From NCBI RefSeq assembly GCF_000024025.1, contig NC_013131.1, positions 1,674,001 to 1,738,000 on the forward strand: a stretch of DNA of 64,000 nucleotides. The letters run 5' to 3'. A model generated the notes under the pieces. That model was not told the origin of the DNA. It made no database searches and saw only the letters and a list, made by a program, of their open reading frames with translations. This DNA is from Catenulispora acidiphila DSM 44928 (GTDB taxonomy: Bacteria > Actinomycetota > Actinomycetes > Streptomycetales > Catenulisporaceae). Below are positions 27,724 through 36,572 of the stretch, piece after piece (the first letter of the stretch is position 1; each line of letters opens with the position of its first letter). Made by a program: the position numbers and the translations under genes.

Positions 27724-29294
27724 CGCGCGTCGCCGAGGAAACGGACCCGATGGACCTGTCCGAGGCGCCGATCACCGGCGGCCACGCGGCGCGGGAGCTG
27801 CCGGCGCGCGCCACGTATGTGATCGTCGGCTCGGGATTCGCCGGGCTGTGCATGGCGATCAAGCTCAAGCAGGCGGGACGGGACGACTTCGTCATCCTGG
27901 AGAAGGGGGACGATGTCGGCGGGACGTGGCGCGAGAACACTTATCCCGGTGCGGCGTGCGACATCCAGTCACACCTGTACTCGTTCTCCTTCGAGCTGAA
28001 TCCCAAGTGGAGCCGGATGTTCGCGCGGCAGCCGGAGATCCTGGACTACCTGCGGCACTGCGTGCGCGAGTACAAGCTCGAGGAGCACCTGTACTTCGGC
28101 GTGCGGTTCGACGGCGGGGAGTGGGACGAGGAGGCGAAGCAGTGGCGGATCAAGCTCGGCGGCCGGGGCGTCAGCCCGGCCGGCGAGAGCGGATCTGGTG
28201 CCGGCGCTGAGATCCAGGCCTCGTTCGTAGCTCTGGGCATGGGACCACTGCACCGTCCGCTGCTGCCGAACGTGCCGGGCATCGCCGCGTTCGAAGGTCC
28301 CGCGTGGCACTCCGCGCAGTGGCGGCACGACGTGGACCTGACCGGCAAGCGCGTGGCGGTGATCGGGACCGGCGCGTCCGCGATCCAGTTCCTGCCCCGG
28401 GTGGCGCGTCAGGCGGCTTCGGTGGCGCTGTTCCAGCGCACCCCGGCGTGGATCATGCCGAAGCGCGACCGGCACATCTCCGCCGTGACCAAGGCGCTGT
28501 ACCGGAGCGTGCCGGGCTTCCAGCGCGCCCACCGGACGCTGATCTACCTCACGGCCGAATCACGCGCGATGGGCTTCGTGAACCCGAAGCTGATGAAGGT
28601 CGCCGAGGGCGTCGCGAACGTCCACCGCAAACGCCAGATCCGCGACCCCGACCTCGCCCGCCGCCTCAAGCCCGACTACACCATGGGCTGCAAGCGGGTC
28701 CTGATCTCCAACGACTTCTACCCGGCGCTCGCCCGCGACCACGTCACCCTCGTCGACTCCGGCGTCCGCGAGATCCGGAAGAACTCGGTGGTCGCCGCGG
28801 ACGGCACCGAGCACGAGGTCGACGCGATCATCTACGGCACGGGCTTCCACGTCACCGACGCCTTCGACGCCATCGACATGCGCGGTCCGGGCGGCCGCAG
28901 CCTGAAGAAGGACTGGGCCGGGGGTATGGAGGCGTACTACGGCATGACCGTCGCCGGCTTCCCCAACATGTTCGTCCTGGTGGGACCGAACACCGGCCTC
29001 GGGCACAATTCGATCGTGTTCATGATCGAGGCTCAAGCCGAGTACTTGATGAAGCTTCTGGCTTTGGCTGACGACCGCGACGCGACGACGATCGCTCCGA
29101 CCGCGCAGGCGCAGAACCGCTTCAACACCGGCATCCAGCGCGCCCTGACCACGCAGGTGTGGAGCGCCGGCGGCTGTCAGAGCTGGTACTTGGACGAGTA
29201 CGGCCGCAACAGCACGATCTGGCCGGGATTCACGTGGCGCTACTGGCTGCGGACCCGGAAGCCGGATGCGGACGCTTACGAGTTCGGGCGCTGA
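27720..29294 (+). CDS. Flavin monooxygenase, Baeyer-Villiger type
   Basis: 524 residues from the ATG at 27720, coupled to the hydrolase. The FAD Rossmann motif is YVIVGSGFAGLCMAIKL; the NADPH motif is VAVIGTGASAIQFLP. Between them, FEGPAWHSAQW matches the Baeyer-Villiger fingerprint FxGxxxHxxxW. GGTWRENTYPGAACDIQSHL is also characteristic. It would insert an oxygen beside a ketone using NADPH and O2. The substrate is unknown; hydrophobic C-terminal segments hint at lipid-like substrates. A strong terminator follows. Confidence 0.9.
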   Translation: MTRVAEETDPMDLSEAPITGGHAARELPARATYVIVGSGFAGLCMAIKLKQAGRDDFVILEKGDDVGGTWRENTYPGAACDIQSHLYSFSFELNPKWSRMFARQPEILDYLRHCVREYKLEEHLYFGVRFDGGEWDEEAKQWRIKLGGRGVSPAGESGSGAGAEIQASFVALGMGPLHRPLLPNVPGIAAFEGPAWHSAQWRHDVDLTGKRVAVIGTGASAIQFLPRVARQAASVALFQRTPAWIMPKRDRHISAVTKALYRSVPGFQRAHRTLIYLTAESRAMGFVNPKLMKVAEGVANVHRKRQIRDPDLARRLKPDYTMGCKRVLISNDFYPALARDHVTLVDSGVREIRKNSVVAADGTEHEVDAIIYGTGFHVTDAFDAIDMRGPGGRSLKKDWAGGMEAYYGMTVAGFPNMFVLVGPNTGLGHNSIVFMIEAQAEYLMKLLALADDRDATTIAPTAQAQNRFNTGIQRALTTQVWSAGGCQSWYLDEYGRNSTIWPGFTWRYWLRTRKPDADAYEFGR

Positions 29295-29342
29295 CTCAGA
29301 CCTATGCCTAACGACTACCCATCACAGCTTCAGGAACCGCGA

Positions 29343-29397
29343 ACGCCCCCTGACCCGGTGCGCGAACCGTACCTACGCGCACCGGCCCAGGGGGCGT
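29343..29397. terminator. Long two-part hairpin terminator
   Basis: ACGCCCCCTG (29343-29352) pairs with CAGGGGGCGT (29388-29397), and inside it CCGGTGCGCG (29355-29364) pairs with CGCGCACCGG (29376-29385); the two stems are separated by a two-base mismatch. It lies between the monooxygenase and the convergent LuxR-type gene. Confidence 0.8.
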
Positions 29398-29455
29398 CCT
29401 TCGTCTCAGAGCCGCCGCCCGCGCCGCCTCCCGGCGGTCATCTGCGGCTCCGAGC

Positions 29456-29695
29456 TCACGCGGCCGCGCGCTCTCCAGTGGTCACCAGCACTGCGAGCAC
29501 CGTCCGGGACGGGATCGACAGCTTGGCGAAGATGCGCGACAGGTGCGCCTCGACGGTCTTGGTGGACAGGCCCAGTACCCGGGCGATCTGACGGTTGGTG
29601 CGTCCGTCCCGGACGAGCCGGGCGATCTCCATCTCTCGCGCCGTGAGGCGGTCGAGCGATGCGGGGCGCTGGGTGCCGACGGTCGTGGTGCTCAT
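29456..29695 (-). CDS. Stand-alone LuxR-type helix-turn-helix protein
   Basis: 79 residues consisting almost only of a GerE/LuxR DNA-binding domain: LTAREMEIARLVRDGRTNRQ, then IARVLGLSTKTVEAHLSRIF. No receiver or sensor domain is present. The ATG at 29695 is preceded by GGGGGGAACCACCA, a plausible ribosome binding site. Such small regulators occur in actinomycetes and could bind DNA as dimers without a phosphorylation input. No obvious target gene is adjacent. Confidence 0.8.
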   Translation of the reverse strand: MSTTTVGTQRPASLDRLTAREMEIARLVRDGRTNRQIARVLGLSTKTVEAHLSRIFAKLSIPSRTVLAVLVTTGERAAA

Positions 29696-30084
29696 TGGTG
29701 GTTCCCCCCTGTTGTGATGGTTTTACCTGTGACGTCCTCCGTGCTGTTGGCCGACTGGTTCGGGGTCGGTGGCGGGCACGGGGTGGCGTCGGTGTTCACC
29801 GTCCACGTGGTGCGCGTGCTGCGGGCGGCGTGGGGCGTGGTCAGGTAAGGGAGATGTGGTGCCTGTCGTCGATCTTCGGCCCGGGCGCGACAGCGCTTCC
29901 GGCCGACCCCGTGTGCGCGGGGTCTTCCGGCGCGCGCCACTGCGCCCACACCTCAACCCCGACAGTTCGATCGGCCAACTCCGACCCTTAGGTCAGAAGG
30001 CCAATCCCCCCATCCTGGCCCATGCACTGAACTATAGGGTGGCCGCGGAAAGCGCGGTAGGGGTTCTCCCATAACGACCCGATT
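29696..30084. other. Intergenic region with one hairpin
   Basis: 389 bp with no convincing gene. It should hold the promoter of the LuxR-type gene and the terminator of the large membrane protein gene. GACCCCG (29905-29911) pairs with CGGGGTC (29918-29924) and is a candidate terminator on the minus strand. Nothing else stands out. Confidence 0.5.
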
Positions 30085-32445
30085 TCAGCACGGTGAGCTG
30101 GCAAAAGCCACCGAAGAGTTTGCCCCGGAAGCGCTCGCGACGGCGTCGACATATGTGGACGGACACATTCCGTGCACATCCAGTTCCGGATCGATGTCGT
30201 AGGACGTTTTCCCCGACAATGTGACCGACTGGCTCTGCGCGCCGGTCGATCCCGGAGAATTCGAGGACGACGATCCGGCGAAGGTCACCGTGACCGTCAC
30301 CGACCCGGTCCCGCTGGTCGTGATGTGGACGTGCGCGATGTACGTGAAGCTGCCGGACTGGTCCGCGGTCAGCGACTGGACACTCAGGGACCTGACACCG
30401 CCCGCAGGCTGCTGATGCGTGCTCGGCGGCGGGGGAGGAGCGGCCGCCGAGGTGTGCGGCGCGGCGCTGGTCTGCGGCGCTGAACTCGCAGGCGTGGTCG
30501 GCTTCGCCGGCGGCGGGCTGGCGGGCTTCGAGGTGCTCGGTGCGGGCGGCGTCGGGGTGTCCGTGGCGGTCGGCGCGGTGACCGCACCGGCGCCGGCCGA
30601 ACTCGACGAAGCGCTGCTGCTCGCCTCCGGGCTGGAGCTGCTGGAACTCGTCGCGGGCGGCAGTACTGTCGCGGTGTTGTTGCTGGGCTTCTTGTGCGTG
30701 AGCCCGACAAACGCCACCACGCAAAGGGCCGCGAGCACCACGGCCGCCAGCGCGTAGCGCACGATGCGTCCGCGATCGACGGGCTCGACCGGCTCGGTCA
30801 TCGGGAACACCGGCGGCGGAAGGTCGCTGCCGCCTTGGAAGTTCTCGAACTCGTCGGGGCTGGAGGCGCTGGAGCCGAACAGGCCGACGCTGGCGGCCGC
30901 GCCGATACCGGCAGCCGTGGCAGCCGTGCCGGCGCCGATCCGCGCCGTGCTGGCAGACGAAGGCGCCGATGCTGAGGCCGGGGCGGGAGCCGGCGCCGAA
31001 GCAGAAGCCGAAGGCGGCGGCGTGGCAGGCGGATCGGGACGGAACAACGGCCGCGTCGACTCCTCCGCGCCGATCCCCAACGCCACCGGGGCGACGGGAG
31101 CGACCGGGGGGTGAGGAGCGACCGGAACGATGGGAGCCAGCGAGACGTGCGTAGCGTCGTCGTCCTTGGCCGCCGGCGCGCTGCCGGCTGCGGGACCGGC
31201 GTTCGGCGGCGTCCGGGGCACGCGCGGACTGTCGTCGTCGCCGACCAGGCTGACGACCGGCGCCCGCGGCTTGCGCGGCCGACCGGAGTCCGCGGGACCA
31301 CTGTTCGGCGGCGTCCGCGGGATCTGCAGGATGTCCGCGCCGACGCCGCTGTCGGCATCGGGTTTCGCCTCCGCCGGACCCTGGTTCGGCGGAGTCCGCG
31401 GCACATGCGGCACAGCGGCTTCGGACGCCTCGGAGGCTGTGCCGTCGAAGCCGTACGGCTCGCGGTCCGCCGGCGGCCGTTGGACGCGCGCCGTGTCCGG
31501 GTCGCGGGTAACAGGGCCTTGATTCGGGGGAGTCCTCGGTACCGGCCTGGCCGTGCCGGTCGGCTCGGGCCTCGGCGGAGCTGGCGACGCTGCGATACCC
31601 GGAGTATCGGCGATGCCGGACTTCTTCTCCGCATGAGGAGCAGAGGCCGGCTTCGCCTTAGCTATATGCGTTTCTTCGGCCGACAAGGTCCGTTCGGACG
31701 TCTCGGCACGCATACCCGGTGCATCGGGGGCACTCGCCACGTCCATCAGCGCCGCGTCCATGAGAGCCGCACCGGGACCGCGCAACGGCGTGATCCGTGC
31801 TGTGCGCTCTTCTTCGCCGCTCTTGGGGACGTCTGCGTGCCCTCGGGCATGGCGTGCGGGAGAGGACGTAGGTTCCACGGGTTCTTCGATACTGGGAACC
31901 GGGGTCTGCTGAGCCACCGCACCGGTTCCTGCGTCGGCTCCGGGCTGCGGACTGACCGCCTCGACCGGCTCGACCGCCTCGACCGCGCCGTCACCACCAG
32001 CCGCCGCACCCTTGCCGCGCCGCAGCTGCGTGACCGAAGCGATCCGCGTCACCGGCGCCGTGCCGTCGACCATCTCCAGCGTCCGCAGGCGCTGCGCGTC
32101 GAGCCGCTTGACCCAGTCCGCGTATCCGTCGGCGGACCACGACGGCCAGGACTGTGCGGACTTGCCCTCAAGCCTCGGCAGCCACCACGAGGCGAAGTAC
32201 TGCGCGTCCACGGCGAGCTGCTCGACGGCCGGCAGCCACTCCAGGTCGCGGCGGCGTCCGCCGCGCGGCGCCTGCGCCAGCTTGGACAGCACCGGCCGCA
32301 GCCGCACCGCCAGATCCCGGGCGTCCCGCGCCGTCTGCGTGGCCTCCTGCGGGTTGGTGGCGGGGTGCCATTCGGTGCCGGCCAGAATGCCGGTCACCAG
32401 CGTCCGTGTGCCGCCACGCCCCCGTTCGTCTCCCCTGTCAGGCAT
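30085..32445 (-). CDS. Large single-span membrane protein with PRTPPNxGP repeats
   Basis: 786 residues. Residues 1-140 look folded and tryptophan-rich (DLEWLPAVEQLAVDAQYFAS). A long disordered cytoplasmic region follows, with four copies of PRTPPN(Q/S/A)GP at about 303-311, 349-357, 376-384 and 410-418. One transmembrane helix (about 562-582) separates it from an external Ser/Pro/Thr-rich stalk and a C-terminal beta-rich domain with two cysteines near its end. The orientation, with a basic residue just before the helix, puts the repeats inside. It might link a cytoplasmic partner to the cell wall. No homologous function is recognised. Confidence 0.72.
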   Translation of the reverse strand: MPDRGDERGRGGTRTLVTGILAGTEWHPATNPQEATQTARDARDLAVRLRPVLSKLAQAPRGGRRRDLEWLPAVEQLAVDAQYFASWWLPRLEGKSAQSWPSWSADGYADWVKRLDAQRLRTLEMVDGTAPVTRIASVTQLRRGKGAAAGGDGAVEAVEPVEAVSPQPGADAGTGAVAQQTPVPSIEEPVEPTSSPARHARGHADVPKSGEEERTARITPLRGPGAALMDAALMDVASAPDAPGMRAETSERTLSAEETHIAKAKPASAPHAEKKSGIADTPGIAASPAPPRPEPTGTARPVPRTPPNQGPVTRDPDTARVQRPPADREPYGFDGTASEASEAAVPHVPRTPPNQGPAEAKPDADSGVGADILQIPRTPPNSGPADSGRPRKPRAPVVSLVGDDDSPRVPRTPPNAGPAAGSAPAAKDDDATHVSLAPIVPVAPHPPVAPVAPVALGIGAEESTRPLFRPDPPATPPPSASASAPAPAPASASAPSSASTARIGAGTAATAAGIGAAASVGLFGSSASSPDEFENFQGGSDLPPPVFPMTEPVEPVDRGRIVRYALAAVVLAALCVVAFVGLTHKKPSNNTATVLPPATSSSSSSPEASSSASSSSAGAGAVTAPTATDTPTPPAPSTSKPASPPPAKPTTPASSAPQTSAAPHTSAAAPPPPPSTHQQPAGGVRSLSVQSLTADQSGSFTYIAHVHITTSGTGSVTVTVTFAGSSSSNSPGSTGAQSQSVTLSGKTSYDIDPELDVHGMCPSTYVDAVASASGANSSVAFASSPC

Positions 32446-32536
32446 GGCTACGAACGTATCCGTTTTGGATGTTCGAGTACAGATACCAGATTAAGAACCT
32501 TAAGAAGCCATCCGTCTTCTAGAAGCCCAGGATGAG

Positions 32537-33427
32537 TCAGAAGTCCTTGATCAGCTTCGCCAGTGCCTCGGCGGTCAGCGCCGGGGTCAGGGCGGTGACG
32601 CTGATGCGCTCTATCACCTGCAGGTACACGTCGACGTCATCGCGCTTGTCCAGGTAGAGCGCGCCTGCCAGGTGCTCCAGGTAGACCACGTCGGGCAGGT
32701 CCGGCTCGGCGAAGCGCAGGATGGTGAACGCTCCGGCTTCCGCGGCGTGCGCGCCGGACTGGAAGGGCAAGACCTGCACCGTGACGTTCGGCCGCTCCAT
32801 CATCTCCAGCAGGTGGGACAGCTGCTGGCGCATGATCTCCGGGCTGCCGACCGGGCGGCGCAGCGCGGCCTCGTCGACCACGGCCCACAGCCGCGGCGCG
32901 TCCTGCTCGCGCAGCAGCACGTTCTGCCGCTCGAGCCGGACCTGCACGCGGCGCTCGGAGTCGCTGTCGTAGACACCGCGGCCGGCCATCACGGCCCGCA
33001 TGTAGTCGGCGGTCTGCAGCAGACCCGGTATGTACTGCACTTCGTAGGTGCGGATCAGGGAGGCGGACTCCTCCAGGCCGATGTAGCCGGCGAACCAGCT
33101 CGGCAGGACGTCGTGGTAGCCGTGCCACCAGGTGGTCGCGTTCGCGGCCTTGGCCATCGACAGGAACGGTTCGCGGGCGCCGGGGTCGGTGACGCCGTAG
33201 AGCGTCAGCAGGTCTTCCACGTCGCGCATCTTGAAGCCGACCCGGCCGAGCTCCAGACGGCTGATCTTGGACTCCGACGAGCGGATCTCCCAGCCGGCGG
33301 TCTCCCGGGTGATCGCGGCGGCCTCGCGCAGGCGCCGCAGTTGCGAGCCGAGCATGATCCGGCGCACCGTCGCGCCGCCCGAGCGCGGCGGCTCGGACTC
33401 CGGATCAGCGGTGTGGGGCCCACTCAT
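32537..33427 (-). CDS. XRE/Scr1-type regulator with DUF5753 domain (WhiJ-like)
   Basis: 296 residues. The N-terminal helix-turn-helix spans LGSQLRRLREAAAITRETAG to SKISRLELGRVGF. DUF5753 follows, with the typical YEVQYIPGLLQTADYMRAVM and NVTVQVLPFQSGAHAA. These are the hallmarks of the WhiJ/AbaA-like regulators that streptomycetes encode beside an RsbW-like ATPase and a DUF397 protein, both of which are found just downstream on the opposite strand. In that system the regulator represses developmental genes and the small acidic DUF397 protein is thought to relieve it. Confidence 0.88.
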   Translation of the reverse strand: MSGPHTADPESEPPRSGGATVRRIMLGSQLRRLREAAAITRETAGWEIRSSESKISRLELGRVGFKMRDVEDLLTLYGVTDPGAREPFLSMAKAANATTWWHGYHDVLPSWFAGYIGLEESASLIRTYEVQYIPGLLQTADYMRAVMAGRGVYDSDSERRVQVRLERQNVLLREQDAPRLWAVVDEAALRRPVGSPEIMRQQLSHLLEMMERPNVTVQVLPFQSGAHAAEAGAFTILRFAEPDLPDVVYLEHLAGALYLDKRDDVDVYLQVIERISVTALTPALTAEALAKLIKDF

Positions 33428-33730
33428 TGCTTCCTCGCTCCGTCGCCAGGCCCGGAGCCCGCGTTTCGCAGGTGCCGGGCGGTGGATCAGCTGCCGATTG
33501 TGCCACTCGGGCGTCCGCTTGTGAACACCGCAAGCCTAGGTGGTGCCCGCCGTCGGGACACCCGGCAGCGTGCCACAGAACCCTGAATCATTTCGTCAAA
33601 GACTTTGCCCATCCGAGACCCTGCGCGCGCCGTCTACGCTGTAGCATGCACGTGCATCCGCCTTATGCATAGGAAAACTCTGCGATTGCATGCGCCGCCG
33701 CCACAGCGGCCGGCCCTGACGGGAGACCCG
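33428..33730. promoter_or_regulatory. Divergent promoter region of the WhiJ-like locus
   Basis: 303 bp between the regulator and ATPase genes. It holds a perfect 12-base palindrome ATGCACGTGCAT at 33646-33657 and, just downstream, TATGCATA and TGCATGC words. The AT content is higher than in neighbouring genes. The same ATGCACGTGCA core recurs before the DUF397 gene. Confidence 0.55.
33646..33657. promoter_or_regulatory. ATGCACGTGCAT palindrome, candidate operator
   Basis: A perfect 12-bp palindrome 73 bp before the ATPase start and about 220 bp before the regulator start. Its core is repeated at 34675-34686 before the DUF397 gene. Confidence 0.5.
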
Positions 33731-34309
33731 ATGGTCGCGTCTGGTTACGCCTACTCCCTGCTCCATGCCGACCTGCCGGTCTGCATCGGGTACCAGGCCG
33801 TGGGGCGCAGCGTCTCGACGCGGCATTGCGTGCTCCCGGCGCGGGCCGAGTCGGTCTCGGCGGCGCGGCGCTTCGTGCGGGACGTCGCGGAGGACTGGCG
33901 CGGACAATCCGACAGATTCGGCACATTGCTGGAGAATCTGGGCATCGTGGTCTCCGAACTCGTCACCAACGCCCTCGTGCACGCCTATGAAGCGGTGATG
34001 CCGGGGCGGGTGTGCGAGGAGTCCGACTTGATATCGCTGTGTCTGGTCCACGAACCCTGCGACACCGGAGCCGGGGAAGCGGGCGTGGAGCGGGTGCTGT
34101 TCGCCGTCGCGGATCCCTCGGCCGCCTCGCCGGTGGCACCGACCCCGGCGCGGGCGGCCGACGGCTTATGGGGGCTCGACGAGTCCGGGCGGGGGATGTA
34201 TCTCGTGGAGGCGCTGGCCGACGATTGGGGCTGGCGCCGCTTCCGTGCTCCCGGGGCGGCCGAACCGTCCGGGAAGGTCGTCTGGGCGCTGTTCGAGCTC
34301 GCCTGCTGA
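33731..34309 (+). CDS. RsbW-like ATP-binding (anti-sigma-type) protein
   Basis: 192 residues from the ATG at 33731, with GGGAG five bases upstream. It is a HATPase_c_2-type GHKL domain: the N-box is VSELVTNALVHA, and the G-box region is ESGRGMYLVEALADDWGW. In streptomycetes these proteins accompany WhiJ-like regulators and DUF397 proteins. Whether it acts as a kinase on an anti-anti-sigma factor or on another partner is not shown by the sequence. The N-terminus (about 35 residues) is an extension over the basic fold. Confidence 0.85.
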   Translation: MVASGYAYSLLHADLPVCIGYQAVGRSVSTRHCVLPARAESVSAARRFVRDVAEDWRGQSDRFGTLLENLGIVVSELVTNALVHAYEAVMPGRVCEESDLISLCLVHEPCDTGAGEAGVERVLFAVADPSAASPVAPTPARAADGLWGLDESGRGMYLVEALADDWGWRRFRAPGAAEPSGKVVWALFELAC

Positions 34310-34728
34310 CCGGCGTCGGCACGCGTTTTTCTCCAGGGCTTCAGACAAGGATTCCCATCGGCTTGACGGCCGCGCCGCTGACGGCTGTGCGCCGGCGCCG
34401 GAAAGCGTGACGCAGTAACCGCTTTCCGTGTTCATCCTCACATTCGGCTGCGAAGTGATCACGGGCGGCTTCCGGGTGATTCGGTTGGCTGTCGCAGAGC
34501 TCGAATGTATATCGATCTGGTATCGAAGACACTCCGAACGCATGCCTTGAACCTGCGGGGAGAACCTTTACCCGCTCTTTGAACGTTTCACACTCGAAAC
34601 CTCTGCGCGTGAAGCAGCAAGACCGCTAGCATCCGTTTACTGCCATGCATCAGCGAATGCTGATTCACGCTCAGATGCACGTGCAGTGGATCAACCCTTC
34701 CCACCGTACATGTAAGGGGAAAAACGAG
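34310..34728. promoter_or_regulatory. Promoter region of the DUF397 gene with repeated palindromes
   Basis: 419 bp without a credible gene and AT-richer than average. ATCAGC-GAAT-GCTGAT forms an inverted repeat at about 34649-34664, and ATGCACGTGCAG occurs at 34675-34686, 43 bp before the start. AAGGGGAAAA at 34714-34723 is the ribosome binding site of the DUF397 gene. Confidence 0.5.
34675..34686. promoter_or_regulatory. ATGCACGTGCAG, second copy of the candidate operator
   Basis: Eleven of twelve bases match the palindrome at 33646-33657. It lies 43 bp before the DUF397 start. Confidence 0.45.
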
Positions 34729-34968
34729 ATGAGCGAGTTCGAGCCCTACAACGGCATGCCGGCCACTGAGGTCGCCGCCGCGTGGCGCAAGAGCAGCTAC
34801 TCCAACTCGCAGGGCAACTGCGTGGAGTTCGCGGGCATGGGGGACGGCTCGGTCGCGGTGCGCAACTCGCGCGACCCGCACGGCCCGGCCCTGCTGTACA
34901 CCCGGGCCGAGATCGAGGCCATGATCAACGGGATCAAGGACGGCGAGTTCGACGACCTGCTCGGCTGA
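34729..34968 (+). CDS. DUF397 protein
   Basis: 79 residues. AWRKSSYSNSQGNCVEFAGM, then SVAVRNSRDPHGPALLYTRAE is the DUF397 signature. It is acidic and small, the usual antagonist partner of WhiJ/AbaA-type regulators. The start is ATG at 34729 after AAGGGG. A DUF5753 regulator and an RsbW-like ATPase lie upstream, so this completes a three-gene developmental switch module. Confidence 0.92.
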   Translation: MSEFEPYNGMPATEVAAAWRKSSYSNSQGNCVEFAGMGDGSVAVRNSRDPHGPALLYTRAEIEAMINGIKDGEFDDLLG

Positions 34969-35077
34969 GGCCGGATGGGAGCTGCGTGATAGATAGTGGT
35001 GCCCGCTTCCGGCACCTGGGGACGACACTCTTGGCCTCACTCTTGGCCTCGCACCTCCGTGGCGCGATGATGCAGGG

Positions 35078-36463
35078 ATGGCTGGCCCGACCGGAAGCGG
35101 TGTGGAACCGCGGACGGCCGCCGAGATCGCGGCGGCCGTCCGTCAGGGAAAGAGCAGTGTGCGCGGTGCCGTCCAGGAGGCTCTGGACCGCATAGCCGCC
35201 GCGGACCCCCGGATCGGGGCGTTCCGCAAAGTCCGGCACGACGCGGCGCTGGCCGAGGCCGACGACCTGGCCCGCCGCCCCGACCTCGCCGAGCTCCCGC
35301 TGGCCGGAGTACCGGTCGCGGTGAAGGACAACGTCCCGGTCGCCGACGAGCAGTGCCGCCACGGCACGGCCGCGACCGCCGACCGTCCGCCCGAGCCCGA
35401 GGACCACCCGGTGGTGGCGCGGCTCCGCGCCGCCGGCGCGATCGTGGTCGGCCTCACCCACACCCCGGAACTGTCGCTGGTCGCGATGACCGACAGCGCT
35501 CTGGGCATGGCGCGCAATCCCTGGGACCTGACCCGGACGCCGGGCGGCTCCTCCGGCGGCGCGGCAGCGGCGGTGGCCGCCGGGCTCGTGCCGATCGCGC
35601 ACGGCAACGACGGTCTGGGCTCGATCCGCGGACCGGCGGCGTGCTGCGGGTTGTTCGGCATCAAGCCCGGCTTCGGGGTGGTGCCCTCCGGGCTCGGCCG
35701 GAACTCCTGGTGGGGGTTGTCCGAGAACGGCCCGCTGGCCACCACGGTCGAGGACGCGGCGTTGATGCTGTCGGTGATGGCCGACGATCCCACGCTCGCC
35801 GCCGCGCCGGATGTGCGGCCGTCCGGGCTGCGGATCGCGGTGTCGACGGCGCCGACGTCGAAGGGCTACCGCATCGACCGCGAGTACAAGGCAGCCGTCG
35901 AGAGCGTGGCTGCCCAGCTCGAAGAGGCCGGGCACACCATCGTCGAGGCGCGCGGCTATCCGCAGTACCTCGGCTTCGGCGCGGTGCAGACCTGGTACGC
36001 GGCCGCCGCCATGGACGCCGAGGAGTACGACCGGCGGGCCCTGGGCCGTACGACGCGCCGGATGGCGGCGGCGGGCCGCACGCTGGCGAAGGTCGGGATG
36101 ACCGGCGCCGGGACCCGCCGGAAGTGGCGGGACACCGGCGCCGAGAGGTTCCTCGGCGACGCCGACGTCGTGCTGACCCCGACGCTGCTCAGGCCGCCGC
36201 CGGAGGCGCTGCGATGGGGACGGCGCGGGTTGCTGCGCACCTTCGCGGCGAATACCTCCTACGCCGGGATGTGCCCGCCGTGGAACCTGGCCGGATGGCC
36301 GGCGATGAACGTGCCGACCGGGACGCACAGCAGCGGGACGCCGATCGGCGTGCAGTTCGCCGCGCGGTCCGGGCAGGAGGCGCTGCTGCTGGGGCTCGCG
36401 GCGCATCTGGAGGCGGTGCGGCCGTGGCCGCGGACGGCGCCGGTGGGGGTCGTGGGCGGCTGA
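35078..36463 (+). CDS. Amidase signature enzyme
   Basis: 461 residues. The Ser-cisSer-Lys triad is visible: the lysine in VPVAVKDNVPV, the glycine-serine stretch TPGGSSGGAAAAVAAGLVP, and the nucleophilic serine in GNDGLGSIRGPAACCGLFGIKP. It hydrolyses an amide, with a broad substrate range in the family; it is not GatA, since no gatB or gatC is nearby. It begins at the ATG at 35078 and probably has its own promoter. guaA follows by 109 bp. Confidence 0.9.
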   Translation: MAGPTGSGVEPRTAAEIAAAVRQGKSSVRGAVQEALDRIAAADPRIGAFRKVRHDAALAEADDLARRPDLAELPLAGVPVAVKDNVPVADEQCRHGTAATADRPPEPEDHPVVARLRAAGAIVVGLTHTPELSLVAMTDSALGMARNPWDLTRTPGGSSGGAAAAVAAGLVPIAHGNDGLGSIRGPAACCGLFGIKPGFGVVPSGLGRNSWWGLSENGPLATTVEDAALMLSVMADDPTLAAAPDVRPSGLRIAVSTAPTSKGYRIDREYKAAVESVAAQLEEAGHTIVEARGYPQYLGFGAVQTWYAAAAMDAEEYDRRALGRTTRRMAAAGRTLAKVGMTGAGTRRKWRDTGAERFLGDADVVLTPTLLRPPPEALRWGRRGLLRTFAANTSYAGMCPPWNLAGWPAMNVPTGTHSSGTPIGVQFAARSGQEALLLGLAAHLEAVRPWPRTAPVGVVGG

Positions 36464-36572
36464 GGGGTGCTGGGCCGTACGGCGCCGCCGGCCGACGCGG
36501 CTGGCGCGACCGGCTGGCGTGATCACCGGTGTGACCTGAGCGGTCACTCGATCCCGATAGACTTGGCCCATC

